From assembly GCA_963666295.1 (NCBI GenBank), contig OY762707.1:682001-746000 (forward strand): a DNA stretch of 64,000 bases, read 5' to 3'. The position numbers and the translations under genes were made by a program. How positions within the stretch are numbered: the first letter of the stretch is position 1; every line of letters begins with the position of its first letter. This DNA comes from QZKY01 sp963666295 (GTDB taxonomy: Bacteria; Pseudomonadota; Gammaproteobacteria; Burkholderiales; Burkholderiaceae_D). Positions 45,706 through 54,811 of the stretch are shown here, piece after piece. The notes beneath the pieces are model-generated. The model had not been told where the DNA came from and did no database searches. It worked only from the letters and a program-made list of their open reading frames with translations.

Positions 45706-45885
45706 ATGAAAGAAGATCAAGGTATTTCCCGCGATGTTGAAAGCGGCTCCATTGACTCAGGTCTGGCTGAAAATGTAACGATTCAAGTAGAGCGTGTGAC
45801 ACGACGTAAACGTGAAAAAGAAATTGACGACCCAACGCGTGAGATCAACTCTTCGGGGGTCGGGATCATGAATATAGATGATTGA
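45706..45885 (+). CDS. Small 59-residue protein (unrecognised) with its own terminator
   Basis: ATG 45706 to TGA 45883-45885, preceded by GAGAGCA. It has a neutral N-terminal half, a basic centre (RVTRRKREKEIDD) and a C-terminus ending GVGIMNIDD. No signal peptide, Cys or membrane segment. Codons look optimised (GGT, CGT, GAA), and a strong terminator follows within 10 bases. These support a real, expressed small gene. Function unknown; it is too short for common gene lists. Confidence 0.55.
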   Translation: MKEDQGISRDVESGSIDSGLAENVTIQVERVTRRKREKEIDDPTREINSSGVGIMNIDD

Positions 45886-45894
45886 TCTGAGAAG

Positions 45895-45922
45895 AAAAAA
45901 CGGGGCACAACCCCGTTTTTTT
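45895..45922. terminator. Bidirectional terminator after the 59-residue gene
   Basis: An A-run, CGGGG, loop CACAA, CCCCG and a seven-base T-run; it also fits the end of the leftward pmbA gene. Confidence 0.85.
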
Positions 45923-46049
45923 GTATCGCACCGCCGTCTTGCACGGTCATTCTGGCACCCCCCAAGAGCGTACAACAGTCGAAGAGTCCGTGATTCCAAT
46001 TAGATCACAGCCGCGACACCGCAAATCGCCTGCTCGCCGGTTTCTTCCC

Positions 46050-47402
46050 TTAACTGCCAGCGATGGTCATCTCTTCAATCAGAATCGAACCCGTCTCCAT
46101 CGACCCGCGCTTCAACGTGTCCGCCCCCACGGCCACAATCTGCTGCCACATATCCTTCATGTTGCCCGCAATTGTAATTTCTTCCACCGGATACTGAATC
46201 TCGCCATTTTTGACCCAGAAACCGGATGCCCCGCGTGAATAATCGCCGGTGACGTAATTCACGCCCTGCCCCATGAGTTCTGTGACCAGCAAACCCGTGC
46301 CAAGCTTTTTGAGCATCGCATCCAGGTTGTCGCCCTCCGCCGTCAGCGTGGATGAAAGCGTCAGGTTGTGCGCTCCGCCAGCATTGCCAGTGGTTTTCAT
46401 GCCGAGCCGGCGTGCCGAGTAGCTAGAGAGGAAATAGCCTTGCACCACACCGTCAGAGACGACGTCGCGATCTGCCGTTCTAACCCCTTCGTCGTCAAAT
46501 GGTGCCGAGCCGACTTCACCGATCAGATGTGGTCGCTCAATAATCTGCACATGCGGCGCAAAGATTTGCTCGCCGAGCGAATCCAGCAAAAAGCTCGATT
46601 TGCGATACAGCGCCCCGCCTGACACAGCGCGCACGAAGGCGCCCAGCAACCCCGCTGCCAGTGGCGCTTCAAACAGCACCGGACATTTGCGAGAACGAAT
46701 GCTTTGCGCATCCAGACGTCTAAGTGCCCGCTCGGCGGCGAGGCGTCCGATTTCTTCCGGCGGCATGAGTTGGCTCGCATCGCGCCGGGAGGAGTACCAG
46801 TAGTCGCGCTGCATGTGCGCACCTTCGCCGGCAATCGGTGCAACCGAAATGGAATGCCGCGAAGTCGGGTAACCACCCATGAAACCGCGCGTGTGCGCCA
46901 TCATGAAATGGACTTGCTGCACCTGCACGGTTGCGCCTTCACTGTTGGTAATGCGACCATCCACCGCAAAAGCCGCCGCTTCGCACCGCTTCGCAATTTC
47001 GACCGCTTCTGCCACATCAATCGACCACGGGTGATAAAGCCGCAAATCCGGCGGATTCGTTTCAAGCGTATCTTCATCCGGCAGGCCAGCGGCTTCGTCT
47101 TCTGCCGTAAAGCGTGCGATGTTGTACGCTGCTTCTACGGTGGCTTTCATGGATATCAAGGAAAGATCGGACGTGCTGGCGCTCCCGCGGCGCTGACCAA
47201 TATGCACCGTGACGCCAATACCTTTGTCCTTGTTCTGTTCAATGGTTTCGATTTCACCCTTGCGCACACTGACCGAAAGGCCGTTGCCTTCGCTGACATC
47301 AACCGCCGCATCGGTCGCGCCGAGTTGGCGTGCCTCGCGCAAGACATCTTCTGCAAATTGTTGTAACTGTTCTCTGGTGTGGGTAAAAACGGATTCGTTC
47401 AT
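46050..47402 (-). CDS. pmbA: Metalloprotease PmbA (TldE)
   Basis: 450 residues from ATG 47400-47402 (MNESVFTHTREQLQQF); a frame open to 47936 runs into the divergent darP gene. PmbA/TldE features: SVRKGEIETIEQNKDKGIGVTV (in pieces), RDYWYSSRRDASQL, LFEAPLAAGLLGAF, NYVTGDYSRGASGFWVKNGE. With TldD it forms a heterodimeric peptidase; TldE lacks the metal site. Divergent from darP, as in E. coli. Confidence 0.93.
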   Translation of the reverse strand: MNESVFTHTREQLQQFAEDVLREARQLGATDAAVDVSEGNGLSVSVRKGEIETIEQNKDKGIGVTVHIGQRRGSASTSDLSLISMKATVEAAYNIARFTAEDEAAGLPDEDTLETNPPDLRLYHPWSIDVAEAVEIAKRCEAAAFAVDGRITNSEGATVQVQQVHFMMAHTRGFMGGYPTSRHSISVAPIAGEGAHMQRDYWYSSRRDASQLMPPEEIGRLAAERALRRLDAQSIRSRKCPVLFEAPLAAGLLGAFVRAVSGGALYRKSSFLLDSLGEQIFAPHVQIIERPHLIGEVGSAPFDDEGVRTADRDVVSDGVVQGYFLSSYSARRLGMKTTGNAGGAHNLTLSSTLTAEGDNLDAMLKKLGTGLLVTELMGQGVNYVTGDYSRGASGFWVKNGEIQYPVEEITIAGNMKDMWQQIVAVGADTLKRGSMETGSILIEEMTIAGS

Positions 47403-47474
47403 GGACTCGGTTTCTTGGAATGGGCTTAAAGCAGGTATGATAGCAGTCGTTTCACAACTGCTTCTGGATTTCAC

Positions 47475-48110
47475 ATGGTTCGCGTAATTAACATCACTGA
47501 GGATTTCGAAAACGACGACTTCGAGGACGATTTCGAGGATGATTTCGAAGAACCGCTTGAAGAGGATTCCGGGCCGCAATACGACGGCCCATCCAAATCG
47601 CAACGCAAGCGCGACATGATCGCGCTGCAAAAGCTGGGCGCAAGCATCGCCAGCCAGTCGAAGGAACGCGCACGCAAAGTGCCCATGCCGGACGATCTGC
47701 GCGCCGCGATTGAGGAATGCCAGCGCCTTAAGGGGCATGAGGCACGCCGACGCCAAATGCAATTCATCGGCAAGAAGATGCGCAATCTCGATGAGGATCA
47801 GGTTAGCGCCATTAAACGCGTCGTTGATAGCTGGCAAGGAGCATCCAAAGCCGAAGCGGCCGAACTGCACCGCATGGAACGCCTGCGCGAACGCCTGCTG
47901 ATCGACAAGGAAGCGCTGACCGATCTGGTGGCACAATATCAGGACGTAGATGTTTCACACCTGCGGACCTTGATACGCAATGCCAGGAAAGAGCAGGAAC
48001 AAAGCAAACCACCCAAGTCATACCGCGAAATTTTCCGCATACTGAAAGCGTTAAAACCTAAAACAAGCCCTTCAGGAGACGAGGATGATCAAATCGAGGA
48101 CGAATCCTGA
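47475..48110 (+). CDS. darP: Ribosome-associated protein DarP (YjgA)
   Basis: 211 residues. The N-terminus is extremely acidic with tandem (E)DDFE units. The conserved helical core has PSKSQRKRDMIALQKLGASI, IGKKMRNLDEDQVSAIK and KSYREIFRILKAL. DarP assists late 50S assembly. It is divergent from pmbA and overlaps mogA by 26 bases. Confidence 0.9.
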   Translation: MVRVINITEDFENDDFEDDFEDDFEEPLEEDSGPQYDGPSKSQRKRDMIALQKLGASIASQSKERARKVPMPDDLRAAIEECQRLKGHEARRRQMQFIGKKMRNLDEDQVSAIKRVVDSWQGASKAEAAELHRMERLRERLLIDKEALTDLVAQYQDVDVSHLRTLIRNARKEQEQSKPPKSYREIFRILKALKPKTSPSGDEDDQIEDES

Positions 48111-48720
48111 TCTGGCCCGCATTGGGCTGGTATCGATTTCTGACCGCGCCAGCGATGGCACCTATGAAGACAGAGGCGTGCCCGCGCTGCTAGACTGGTT
48201 TGGCCAGGCATTGTCGAGCGAATGGGAAGCCGAGACGCGGTTGATTCCAGACGATCAGGCGCTGATTGAGCAAACGCTACTGGAACTCGTCGATGAGCTA
48301 GGCTGCGATCTGGTCGTCACCTCTGGCGGCACCGGACCGACGCGACGCGATGTCACCCCCGAAGCCACGCTGGCAGTCAGCACCAAGGAAATGCCCGGTT
48401 TTGGCGAACAGATGCGGCAAATCAGCCTGCACTTCGTGCCGACCGCGGTGCTGTCGCGCCAAGTGGCCGTGATTCGCGAAATTGAAGACCACGCCGCCCT
48501 GATCATCAACTTGCCAGGCCAGCCGACCGCCATCCGCGAAACGCTGGAAGGCTTGAAAGATGACGACAACAATTCGCTCGTCGGCGGCATCTTTGCGGCG
48601 GTACCCTATTGTATCGATCTGATCGGTGGACCCTACATCGAAACGCATGAAGCGGTATGCAAGGCCTGGCGCCCAAAAGCCGCTATCCGCAAAAGACAGA
48701 ACAACTCCGATTCACACTAA
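48085..48720 (+). CDS. mogA: Molybdopterin adenylyltransferase MogA
   Basis: 211 residues from ATG 48085, with AGGAGACGAGG before it, overlapping the darP end in another frame. Motifs: IGLVSISDRASDGTYEDRG, TSGGTGPTRRDVTPEATL, INLPGQPTAIRETL. It adenylates molybdopterin for molybdenum insertion. The molybdoenzymes it serves are not in the window. Confidence 0.93.
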   Translation: MIKSRTNPDLARIGLVSISDRASDGTYEDRGVPALLDWFGQALSSEWEAETRLIPDDQALIEQTLLELVDELGCDLVVTSGGTGPTRRDVTPEATLAVSTKEMPGFGEQMRQISLHFVPTAVLSRQVAVIREIEDHAALIINLPGQPTAIRETLEGLKDDDNNSLVGGIFAAVPYCIDLIGGPYIETHEAVCKAWRPKAAIRKRQNNSDSH

Positions 48721-48735
48721 CTCCAAAGGTAAACA

Positions 48736-49407
48736 ATGACCACAAAACTTGAATACAGCGAAGTCAAAACCGGCGACAACCCGACCGCCGCCGTTATCTG
48801 GATGCACGGCATCGGCGACCACGGTTCCAGCTTCGTGCCACTCGTGCCAGAATTCGACCTGAGCGACTGCCCGCCGATCCACTTCATCTTCCCGCACGCA
48901 CCGGTACGCCCGGTTACCGCCAATGCGGGTTATCAAATGAACGCCTGGTTCGACATTTATGGCGGCTTTGACGCAGGCGACCGCGAAGACGCGGGCGGTG
49001 TGCAGGATTCGAAGCGCCTGATTGAGCAATTGATCGAAGAACAAAAAGCCAACGGCATTGCGGCTGACAAAATCATCCTGGCCGGCTTTTCGCAAGGCTG
49101 TGCCATGGCACTGGAAACCGGCCTCTGCTATCCGGAGAAACTCGGTGGTGTCATCGGCCTGTCCGGCTATATCCCGCAACTGGAGGCCTTTGAAGACCGC
49201 CGCCACGCCGCCAATCAGGATACGCCGGTCTTCCTCGCACATGGCAGCTTCGATCCAGTCGTGCCGTTTAGCCGTGCTGAATCCGCACTAAAAAAACTGA
49301 ATGATCTTGGTTACGCGGTCGATTGGCATGAATATGAAATGGACCACACGCTGTGCATGCCGGAAATCCATGATATCAGCGACTGGCTGACCAAAGTACT
49401 GGCCTGA
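48736..49407 (+). CDS. Carboxylesterase/phospholipase (alpha/beta hydrolase)
   Basis: 223 residues. The nucleophile elbow GFSQGCAMAL carries the catalytic Ser, with the Asp in HGSFDPVVPF and the His in EMDHTLCMPE. The N-terminal WMHGIGDHGSSF is the oxyanion region. It matches the small EstB/YpfH-type family that hydrolyses short acyl esters. It lies 15 bp after mogA and is followed by a terminator. Confidence 0.9.
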   Translation: MTTKLEYSEVKTGDNPTAAVIWMHGIGDHGSSFVPLVPEFDLSDCPPIHFIFPHAPVRPVTANAGYQMNAWFDIYGGFDAGDREDAGGVQDSKRLIEQLIEEQKANGIAADKIILAGFSQGCAMALETGLCYPEKLGGVIGLSGYIPQLEAFEDRRHAANQDTPVFLAHGSFDPVVPFSRAESALKKLNDLGYAVDWHEYEMDHTLCMPEIHDISDWLTKVLA

Positions 49408-49424
49408 ACAGCGCATCCCATCTA

Positions 49425-49456
49425 GCAAAAGGGTCTGCCGTGGCGGACCCTTTTGC
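49425..49456. terminator. Terminator after the esterase gene
   Basis: GCAAAAGGGTC and GACCCTTTTGC form a perfect 11-bp stem around a 10-base loop that itself contains GCC/GGC. Confidence 0.75.
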
Positions 49457-49599
49457 CGTAAAAAACAGCTTGAAATCTGACTTGCCGCAAGCGCTTGCCC
49501 TGATTTGACATACATCAAATGCGAGAGGCGCGACAATCTGCATAATTGCGCAGTTGCATTTTCGTTCGAAAAATTTTTATTTGAAGGCGGCATTTCATC

Positions 49600-49830
49600 A
49601 TGAATTCAAAGTACAGCACCAAAGACGCGATTGACTCATTGGTTGAACTCTATTTTTCAGATCAAAAAGACCATCGTATCACCTACCTTTTCAGGGAATC
49701 CCTCAATAACCTGGTCAGACAGGCAAAAGCAGAACAAGTCCTGGAAATGCGACAAAATGTTGACCGCGTAACCACGTCCAGAGCGCGCCAAACGGCTACT
49801 CAACTGGGCAAGACCATCGACATTAATTAA
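49600..49830 (+). CDS. Small 76-residue protein (unrecognised)
   Basis: Predicted mostly helical, charged and soluble, with no signal peptide, Cys or membrane segment. The middle reads RESLNNLVRQAKAEQVLEM. A GAAGGCGG sequence 14 bases before the ATG is a distant ribosome site. It is isolated between two terminator-like structures. Function unknown. Confidence 0.55.
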   Translation: MNSKYSTKDAIDSLVELYFSDQKDHRITYLFRESLNNLVRQAKAEQVLEMRQNVDRVTTSRARQTATQLGKTIDIN

Positions 49831-49927
49831 CCAAAAACCAAACTCACCGAAAAGACGCCAAGCCACTAGGCCCGAGCACAGGCTGGGGCGTCGTATCGTC
49901 TATCGGTAGTGTGTACGCTTTTGCTGA

Positions 49928-49957
49928 AAAAAGGAAAGCCGCTGGATTCCAGCGGCT
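49928..49957 (-). terminator. Terminator of the parvulin gene
   Basis: AGCCGCTGG, loop ATT, CCAGCGGCT: a perfect 9-bp stem. On the minus strand it is followed by TTCCTTTTTT. It lies about 94 bases after the PPIase stop. Confidence 0.75.
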
Positions 49958-50050
49958 ACCGGATGACATCTCATCATTTTTCTGTTCGGCTTATCCGGCG
50001 CACGCTGGCGTCTGGAATCGTTTATTACCTGCTGAACCTGAAACCGGGTT

Positions 50051-50839
50051 TTATTTGACCGGCTCGATCTTGGCCTTGTCCAATATCTCTTGCTGGAAAT
50101 CACGCAGACTTTTCGCCTGAAGATTCCGGCGAAGTTGCGGCATCACCTTTGCAAGCGCCGGCATTTCTACCTTACGCACATCATCCAGTTTGATGACATG
50201 AAAACCGAACTGCGTCTTGACCGGCGCCTCAGCCAGTTGCCCCTTCTTCAGCGAACTTACCACCGCGGCAAAGGGTGCCACATATCGGCTTGGTTGTGCC
50301 CATCCAAGGTCACCGCCTTTTTTGCCGGAGCCCTCATCTTTGGACTGTTTCGCCAGGTCGGCAAACGACTCCCCGCCTTTTAGCTTGGCAATGATGTTTT
50401 TGGCTTCGCTTTCCGTGTCAACCAGGATGTGGCGTACACGGTATTCCTGATCATCCTTGTGCAATTTAACCAGGCGCTTGTATTCTGCCTCGACTTGCGC
50501 ATCGGTCACCGGGTGCTTTTTGAGATAGTCCTGCCGCATCGTGTTTATCAGAATGGTCTGCGTCATCAACGCGATCTCTGTTTTAACACTGGCGCGCTTA
50601 TGCACCCCCTGCCGCTTGGCTTCCTGCGACAACGCTTCACGCATAACGACTTCCTGCGTCACCTGTGCACGCAAATTCGGCGTGTCATTCTTGCCATTTT
50701 CGACTAGTTGGTTGACGATCATATCTACGCTTGACTGGGGAACTGCCGTACCATTTACTGTCGCGACATTCTTGGCAAAAACGGGCATCGCAACCAATGC
50801 CATTGCAGCAATCCAAAGCGGAGCGGTTCTCGATCTCAT
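50051..50839 (-). CDS. Exported parvulin-type peptidyl-prolyl isomerase
   Basis: 262 residues. A signal peptide (MRSRTAPLWIAAMALVAMPV, cleavage near VFA) is followed by a SurA/PpiD-like N-terminal helical region. The parvulin domain (about 130-225) has YRVRHILVDTESEAKNII, FADLAKQSKDEGSGKKGG, DLGW and KTQFGFHVIKLDD. It is a periplasmic folding factor. One such gene is common next to mogA-region genes; it stands alone, divergent from the ABC operon. Confidence 0.92.
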   Translation of the reverse strand: MRSRTAPLWIAAMALVAMPVFAKNVATVNGTAVPQSSVDMIVNQLVENGKNDTPNLRAQVTQEVVMREALSQEAKRQGVHKRASVKTEIALMTQTILINTMRQDYLKKHPVTDAQVEAEYKRLVKLHKDDQEYRVRHILVDTESEAKNIIAKLKGGESFADLAKQSKDEGSGKKGGDLGWAQPSRYVAPFAAVVSSLKKGQLAEAPVKTQFGFHVIKLDDVRKVEMPALAKVMPQLRRNLQAKSLRDFQQEILDKAKIEPVK

Positions 50840-50993
50840 AAAACTTTCCCTTTCAAAGTCGGTGAAATGTATTCGCTACAAACAGAGTTGACTGCCGGGC
50901 ATTCTACGCCAGAAAGGTCGCTCTTGCGAAAATGAATTGTTTCAAAGAGTATCATGCCAATACGATGTAACCCTTAAAGGCAAACAGACCAGA

Positions 50994-52781
50994 ATGAAAA
51001 CCAGAAAACTGCGCGGCCTACTGATGGCACTGTGCTTATGCCTCCCATTGAAACTCACCGGCGCAGCCAATCCGAACAAGGTATTACGTACGGTTATTCC
51101 GGCAGCGGAAACTGGATTCGACCCTGTTGCTGCGCACGATTTGTATTCCTCGCAAGTGATCAGTTCGATCCTCGAAACGTTATATACCTACGATTATCTG
51201 GCACGACCAGTCAAGCTGGCACCACTCACGGCCGAAGCGATGCCCGCCATCACGAACGATGGCAAAACCTGGACCATTCGCCTGAAGAAAGGTCTTTATT
51301 TCGCACCGGATTCCGCCTTCAACGGCAAGCAGCGCGAACTCGTAATGGCAGACTATGTGTACGCCATCAAGCGCCTGATGGATCCAAAGCTGCGCTCGGC
51401 CTGGAGCTGGCTGATTGAGGGCAAGATCGCCGGACTGGATGCGCTGGCCAATCAAGCCCGAAAGACTGGCCAGTTTGATTACGATACGCCAGTTGCCGGA
51501 CTGGAACTGCTGGATCGCTACACGTTGCGCATCCACCTGAACGCACCGGACTACAACCTCGGCCAGATTCTGGCGCACACACCCACCAGCGCCGTTGCGC
51601 GCGAAGTCATCGAGCGCTACCGCGATGGCAATGGTCATGCGATGGCCAATCCGGTCGGCACGGGGCCATACCGGCTGGCAAGCTGGCAACGCGGCGCGAA
51701 AATGGTACTGGACGCCAACCCGGATTATCGCGGCTTCATCTGGAACTTCGCACCCGGCAGCGATCCGCAAGATCGTCAGATCGTCGCCAAGATGAAAGGC
51801 AAACCGATGCCGCAAATCGGGCGTGTGGAAATCAGCGTGATCCCGGAAGGACAGTCGCGCTGGCTGGCTTTCCAAAACGGCGAACTGGATCTATTCAATC
51901 TGGATGGCCCGCTGGCGCCGCGTGCGCTGGAAAACGGCAAGCTGCGGCCAGAACTGGCTGACAAAGGCATCACGCTGTCACGCACGACCGACCCGGAACT
52001 GAGCCACACCTACTTCAACATGCGTGACCCGACCGTGGGCGGTATGAGCAAGGAAAAAATAGCCCTGCGTCGCGCCATTGCGATGGCGCACAATGTACAG
52101 GAAGAAATCAGCCTGCTGTGGAACGGCCAGGCAACCAAGCTGGAATTCCCGGTGCCGCCCGGCGTGGTTGGCCATGACCCGACCTATCGCAGTAGCGTCC
52201 AGCGCGACGTCGCCACCGCCAACAGCCTGCTCGACAAATTCGGTTACAGCAAGGGCAAGGACGGCTGGCGCACCCTGCCGGACGACAGACCCCTGCTGAT
52301 CAAATTCACGACGCGCGCCGCGTCAACCGGCAAACTCCACGCGGAGATCTGGAAAAAAACCTTTGATTCGCTTTCGATTCGAATGGAAAGCGATATTCGC
52401 CCCTTCCCAGAAATGTTGAAAGCGGAAAAACAATGTCAACTCATGATGCGCACCAGCCCGTGGATTGCGGATTACCCCGATGGCGACAACTTCATGCAAC
52501 TGTTCTACGGACCGAATATCGGCCAGAGCAACAATGGCTGCATGCAGATTCGAGAATACGATCGCCTGTATGCCCTTTCGCAAAAACGTCCCGCGGACGC
52601 CGAACGCGATAAGCTGTACCATCAACTTGCACGCCTGATTGAGGTCTATGCGCCCACCATCATCGGTTATGCGCGTACCCGCAACATGCTTGCACAACCG
52701 CATGTGCTGGGCTATAAAAAACACCCCGTGATGCATAATGAATGGATCTACATGGACATCGCCCCCACGAGTGACAAATGA
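50994..52781 (+). CDS. Peptide ABC transporter substrate-binding protein
   Basis: 595 residues from ATG 50994 (MKTRKLRGLLMALCLCLPLK signal peptide, cleavage near TGA-A). It is an SBP_bac_5 protein: PAAETGFDPVAAHDLYSSQV and KTWTIRLKKGLYFAPDSAFNG at the N-terminal lobe, and GTGPYRLASWQRGAKM in the middle. It should bind oligopeptides or similar ligands in the periplasm. The stop overlaps the next gene (ATGATG). Confidence 0.9.
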   Translation: MKTRKLRGLLMALCLCLPLKLTGAANPNKVLRTVIPAAETGFDPVAAHDLYSSQVISSILETLYTYDYLARPVKLAPLTAEAMPAITNDGKTWTIRLKKGLYFAPDSAFNGKQRELVMADYVYAIKRLMDPKLRSAWSWLIEGKIAGLDALANQARKTGQFDYDTPVAGLELLDRYTLRIHLNAPDYNLGQILAHTPTSAVAREVIERYRDGNGHAMANPVGTGPYRLASWQRGAKMVLDANPDYRGFIWNFAPGSDPQDRQIVAKMKGKPMPQIGRVEISVIPEGQSRWLAFQNGELDLFNLDGPLAPRALENGKLRPELADKGITLSRTTDPELSHTYFNMRDPTVGGMSKEKIALRRAIAMAHNVQEEISLLWNGQATKLEFPVPPGVVGHDPTYRSSVQRDVATANSLLDKFGYSKGKDGWRTLPDDRPLLIKFTTRAASTGKLHAEIWKKTFDSLSIRMESDIRPFPEMLKAEKQCQLMMRTSPWIADYPDGDNFMQLFYGPNIGQSNNGCMQIREYDRLYALSQKRPADAERDKLYHQLARLIEVYAPTIIGYARTRNMLAQPHVLGYKKHPVMHNEWIYMDIAPTSDK

Positions 52782-54799
52782 TGACAAAAATCGCCCAATA
52801 CACGGTTCGTAATCTACTGCTGGCTTTTTCACTATTGCCAGCCTTTTCCTTTGCAACAGCGCCCGATTTGTCCAGTCGTCCGTTGATTCCGATACTCAAA
52901 GCCGAAGAAATCATGCCGCGCTGTGAGCGTGGTTTGGCAGAACTGCAAAAGAAAGAGCGCGCCCTTTCCAGTGCGAAAGACCTTAACCGGCACGGCGCCA
53001 GCGCCATCTTCCGCTACTGGAATGACTTGCAAACCAGCGCCGAAGACCTGTACGGGCCGGTTGGTCTGCTGATGCACGTCTCGCCCGACCCGGAAGTGCG
53101 CAAGAATGCCGCGCCCTGCCTGGTCAAGGCAACGCGCTTTGCGACCCAGCTTTTTCAAAATCACAAGATTTACGCGCACATCAAAAACACGACACCCAAT
53201 ACGCCAGAAGAAGAAAAATTGCGCCAGGACATTCTGGACGGCTTCGATGATACCGGCGTTTCGCTGCCACCCAAAAAGCAGGCGCGCATGCAACTCATCG
53301 TCGAGCGACTGACCAAGCTCAAACAGGATTTTTCACGCAATATTCGTGACAACAAGCAAAAGCTGTCCTTCACGCCCGAAGAAATGAAAGGCTTGCCGGA
53401 GGATTACCTGAAAAATGCTACACGCGACAAGGACGGCAATTACCTGCTGGGATTTTCCTATCCCGAGTATCTGCCCTTCATGCGCCAGGCTGACAGCAAC
53501 GAAGCGCGCAAACGCTACCAGATTGCGTTCACGAATCGCGGCACGCCCGCCAACCTGAACTTGATGGCAGAAGCCATTAAACTGCGGCGCGAAATGGCCG
53601 GGCTATTCGACCAGTCAACCTATGCCGATTTTGCGCTGCGTCGCCGCATGGCGGGCAAGCCAGAAAACGTCAACCGCTTTCTTGCCGAAGTGAAGCAGGC
53701 CGTAACCGAACTGGAAGAAACGGAAATAGAAACACTGCGCAATTTCAAGGCGCAAACCTTGGGTACCGACCCGGGCAAGACTAAAATCGAGCGTTGGGAT
53801 GTGGCGTACTGGCAGCAAAAAATGAAAAAGGCGCTATACGACGTTGACCAGAATGCGCTGCGCGCATATTTCCCGACCAATCCCTCCGTGAAGTGGGTCA
53901 TGGCGGTTGCCAGCACGCTGTATGGCATCCAGTTCAAACCGGCTGACGTGCCGGTGTGGCACAAAGACGTGCGCTACTTCGACGTCATTGATAGCCAAAC
54001 ACAAAAACCGATCGGCGGCATTTATCTCGACCTGTTCCCACGCGACGGCAAATACGGCCACGCTGCTGCTTTCGGTCTGCGCGGTGCCAGTACGCTCGTC
54101 AAGCGCAAACCCATCTCGGTACTGGTTGCCAATTTCAATCGCAAGGGACTGGATCAGGATGAGCTCGAAACCTTGCTGCACGAGTTCGGCCACCTGCTGC
54201 ATGGGGTACTCTCAAAAACCCGCTTTATCGATCATGCCGGCACCAGCGTCGAGCGCGATTTCGTAGAAGCGCCATCACAAATGTTTGAGCACTGGGCGCG
54301 CAGCATCGAGCCGCTTGCGCTACTACCGACCTTTTGCGAAGAAACCTGCCCTGCCGTGGACGCCGACCTGATGCAACGTCTGAACGCGGCACGCAATTTT
54401 GGGCGCGGCATTCGCTACGCACGCCAGCACCTGTACGCCAGCTTTGACATGGCGCTGCATCAATACGCTGCTGGCAGCCCGATGGAAATCTGGCAGCGCA
54501 TGGAAACCACCACGCCATTGGGCCACCTGCCCGGCACCGAATTCCCCGGCCAGTTCAACCACCTGATGGGCGGCTACGCTGCGGGTTATTACGGTTACAT
54601 GTGGGCCGAGGTACTCGCGCTTGACATGCTTTCCAAATTTGAAGGCAGGCTGATGAATCCGGAAATGGGTCACGCCTATCGCAAAGCCATTCTGGAGCGC
54701 GGCGGCGAACAGGATGCCAACGCACTGGTACGCCAGTTCCTTGGGCGTGAGCCGGACAACCAGGCCTTTTTCAATGAAATTTCCGGCAAAACGCACTAA
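52778..54799 (+). CDS. Exported M3 family metallopeptidase
   Basis: 673 residues. Start MMTKIAQYTVRNLLLAFSLL is a signal peptide with cleavage near SFA, unusual because most M3 oligopeptidases are cytoplasmic. The helical prolyl-oligopeptidase-like fold has HEFGHLLH with the first zinc His at residue 468 and the second ligand His 472; the third ligand Glu lies in DFVEAPSQM. It should cut short peptides in the periplasm. It overlaps the binding-protein stop by 4 bases and precedes the permease genes, suggesting feeding of the transporter. Confidence 0.88.
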   Translation: MMTKIAQYTVRNLLLAFSLLPAFSFATAPDLSSRPLIPILKAEEIMPRCERGLAELQKKERALSSAKDLNRHGASAIFRYWNDLQTSAEDLYGPVGLLMHVSPDPEVRKNAAPCLVKATRFATQLFQNHKIYAHIKNTTPNTPEEEKLRQDILDGFDDTGVSLPPKKQARMQLIVERLTKLKQDFSRNIRDNKQKLSFTPEEMKGLPEDYLKNATRDKDGNYLLGFSYPEYLPFMRQADSNEARKRYQIAFTNRGTPANLNLMAEAIKLRREMAGLFDQSTYADFALRRRMAGKPENVNRFLAEVKQAVTELEETEIETLRNFKAQTLGTDPGKTKIERWDVAYWQQKMKKALYDVDQNALRAYFPTNPSVKWVMAVASTLYGIQFKPADVPVWHKDVRYFDVIDSQTQKPIGGIYLDLFPRDGKYGHAAAFGLRGASTLVKRKPISVLVANFNRKGLDQDELETLLHEFGHLLHGVLSKTRFIDHAGTSVERDFVEAPSQMFEHWARSIEPLALLPTFCEETCPAVDADLMQRLNAARNFGRGIRYARQHLYASFDMALHQYAAGSPMEIWQRMETTTPLGHLPGTEFPGQFNHLMGGYAAGYYGYMWAEVLALDMLSKFEGRLMNPEMGHAYRKAILERGGEQDANALVRQFLGREPDNQAFFNEISGKTH

Positions 54800-54811
54800 A
54801 CAGACCCTACC

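Noticed and set aside
47403..47936. N-terminal extension of pmbA on the minus strand
   Set aside because: It overlaps darP and adds low-complexity residues; the ATG at 47402 gives the family length.
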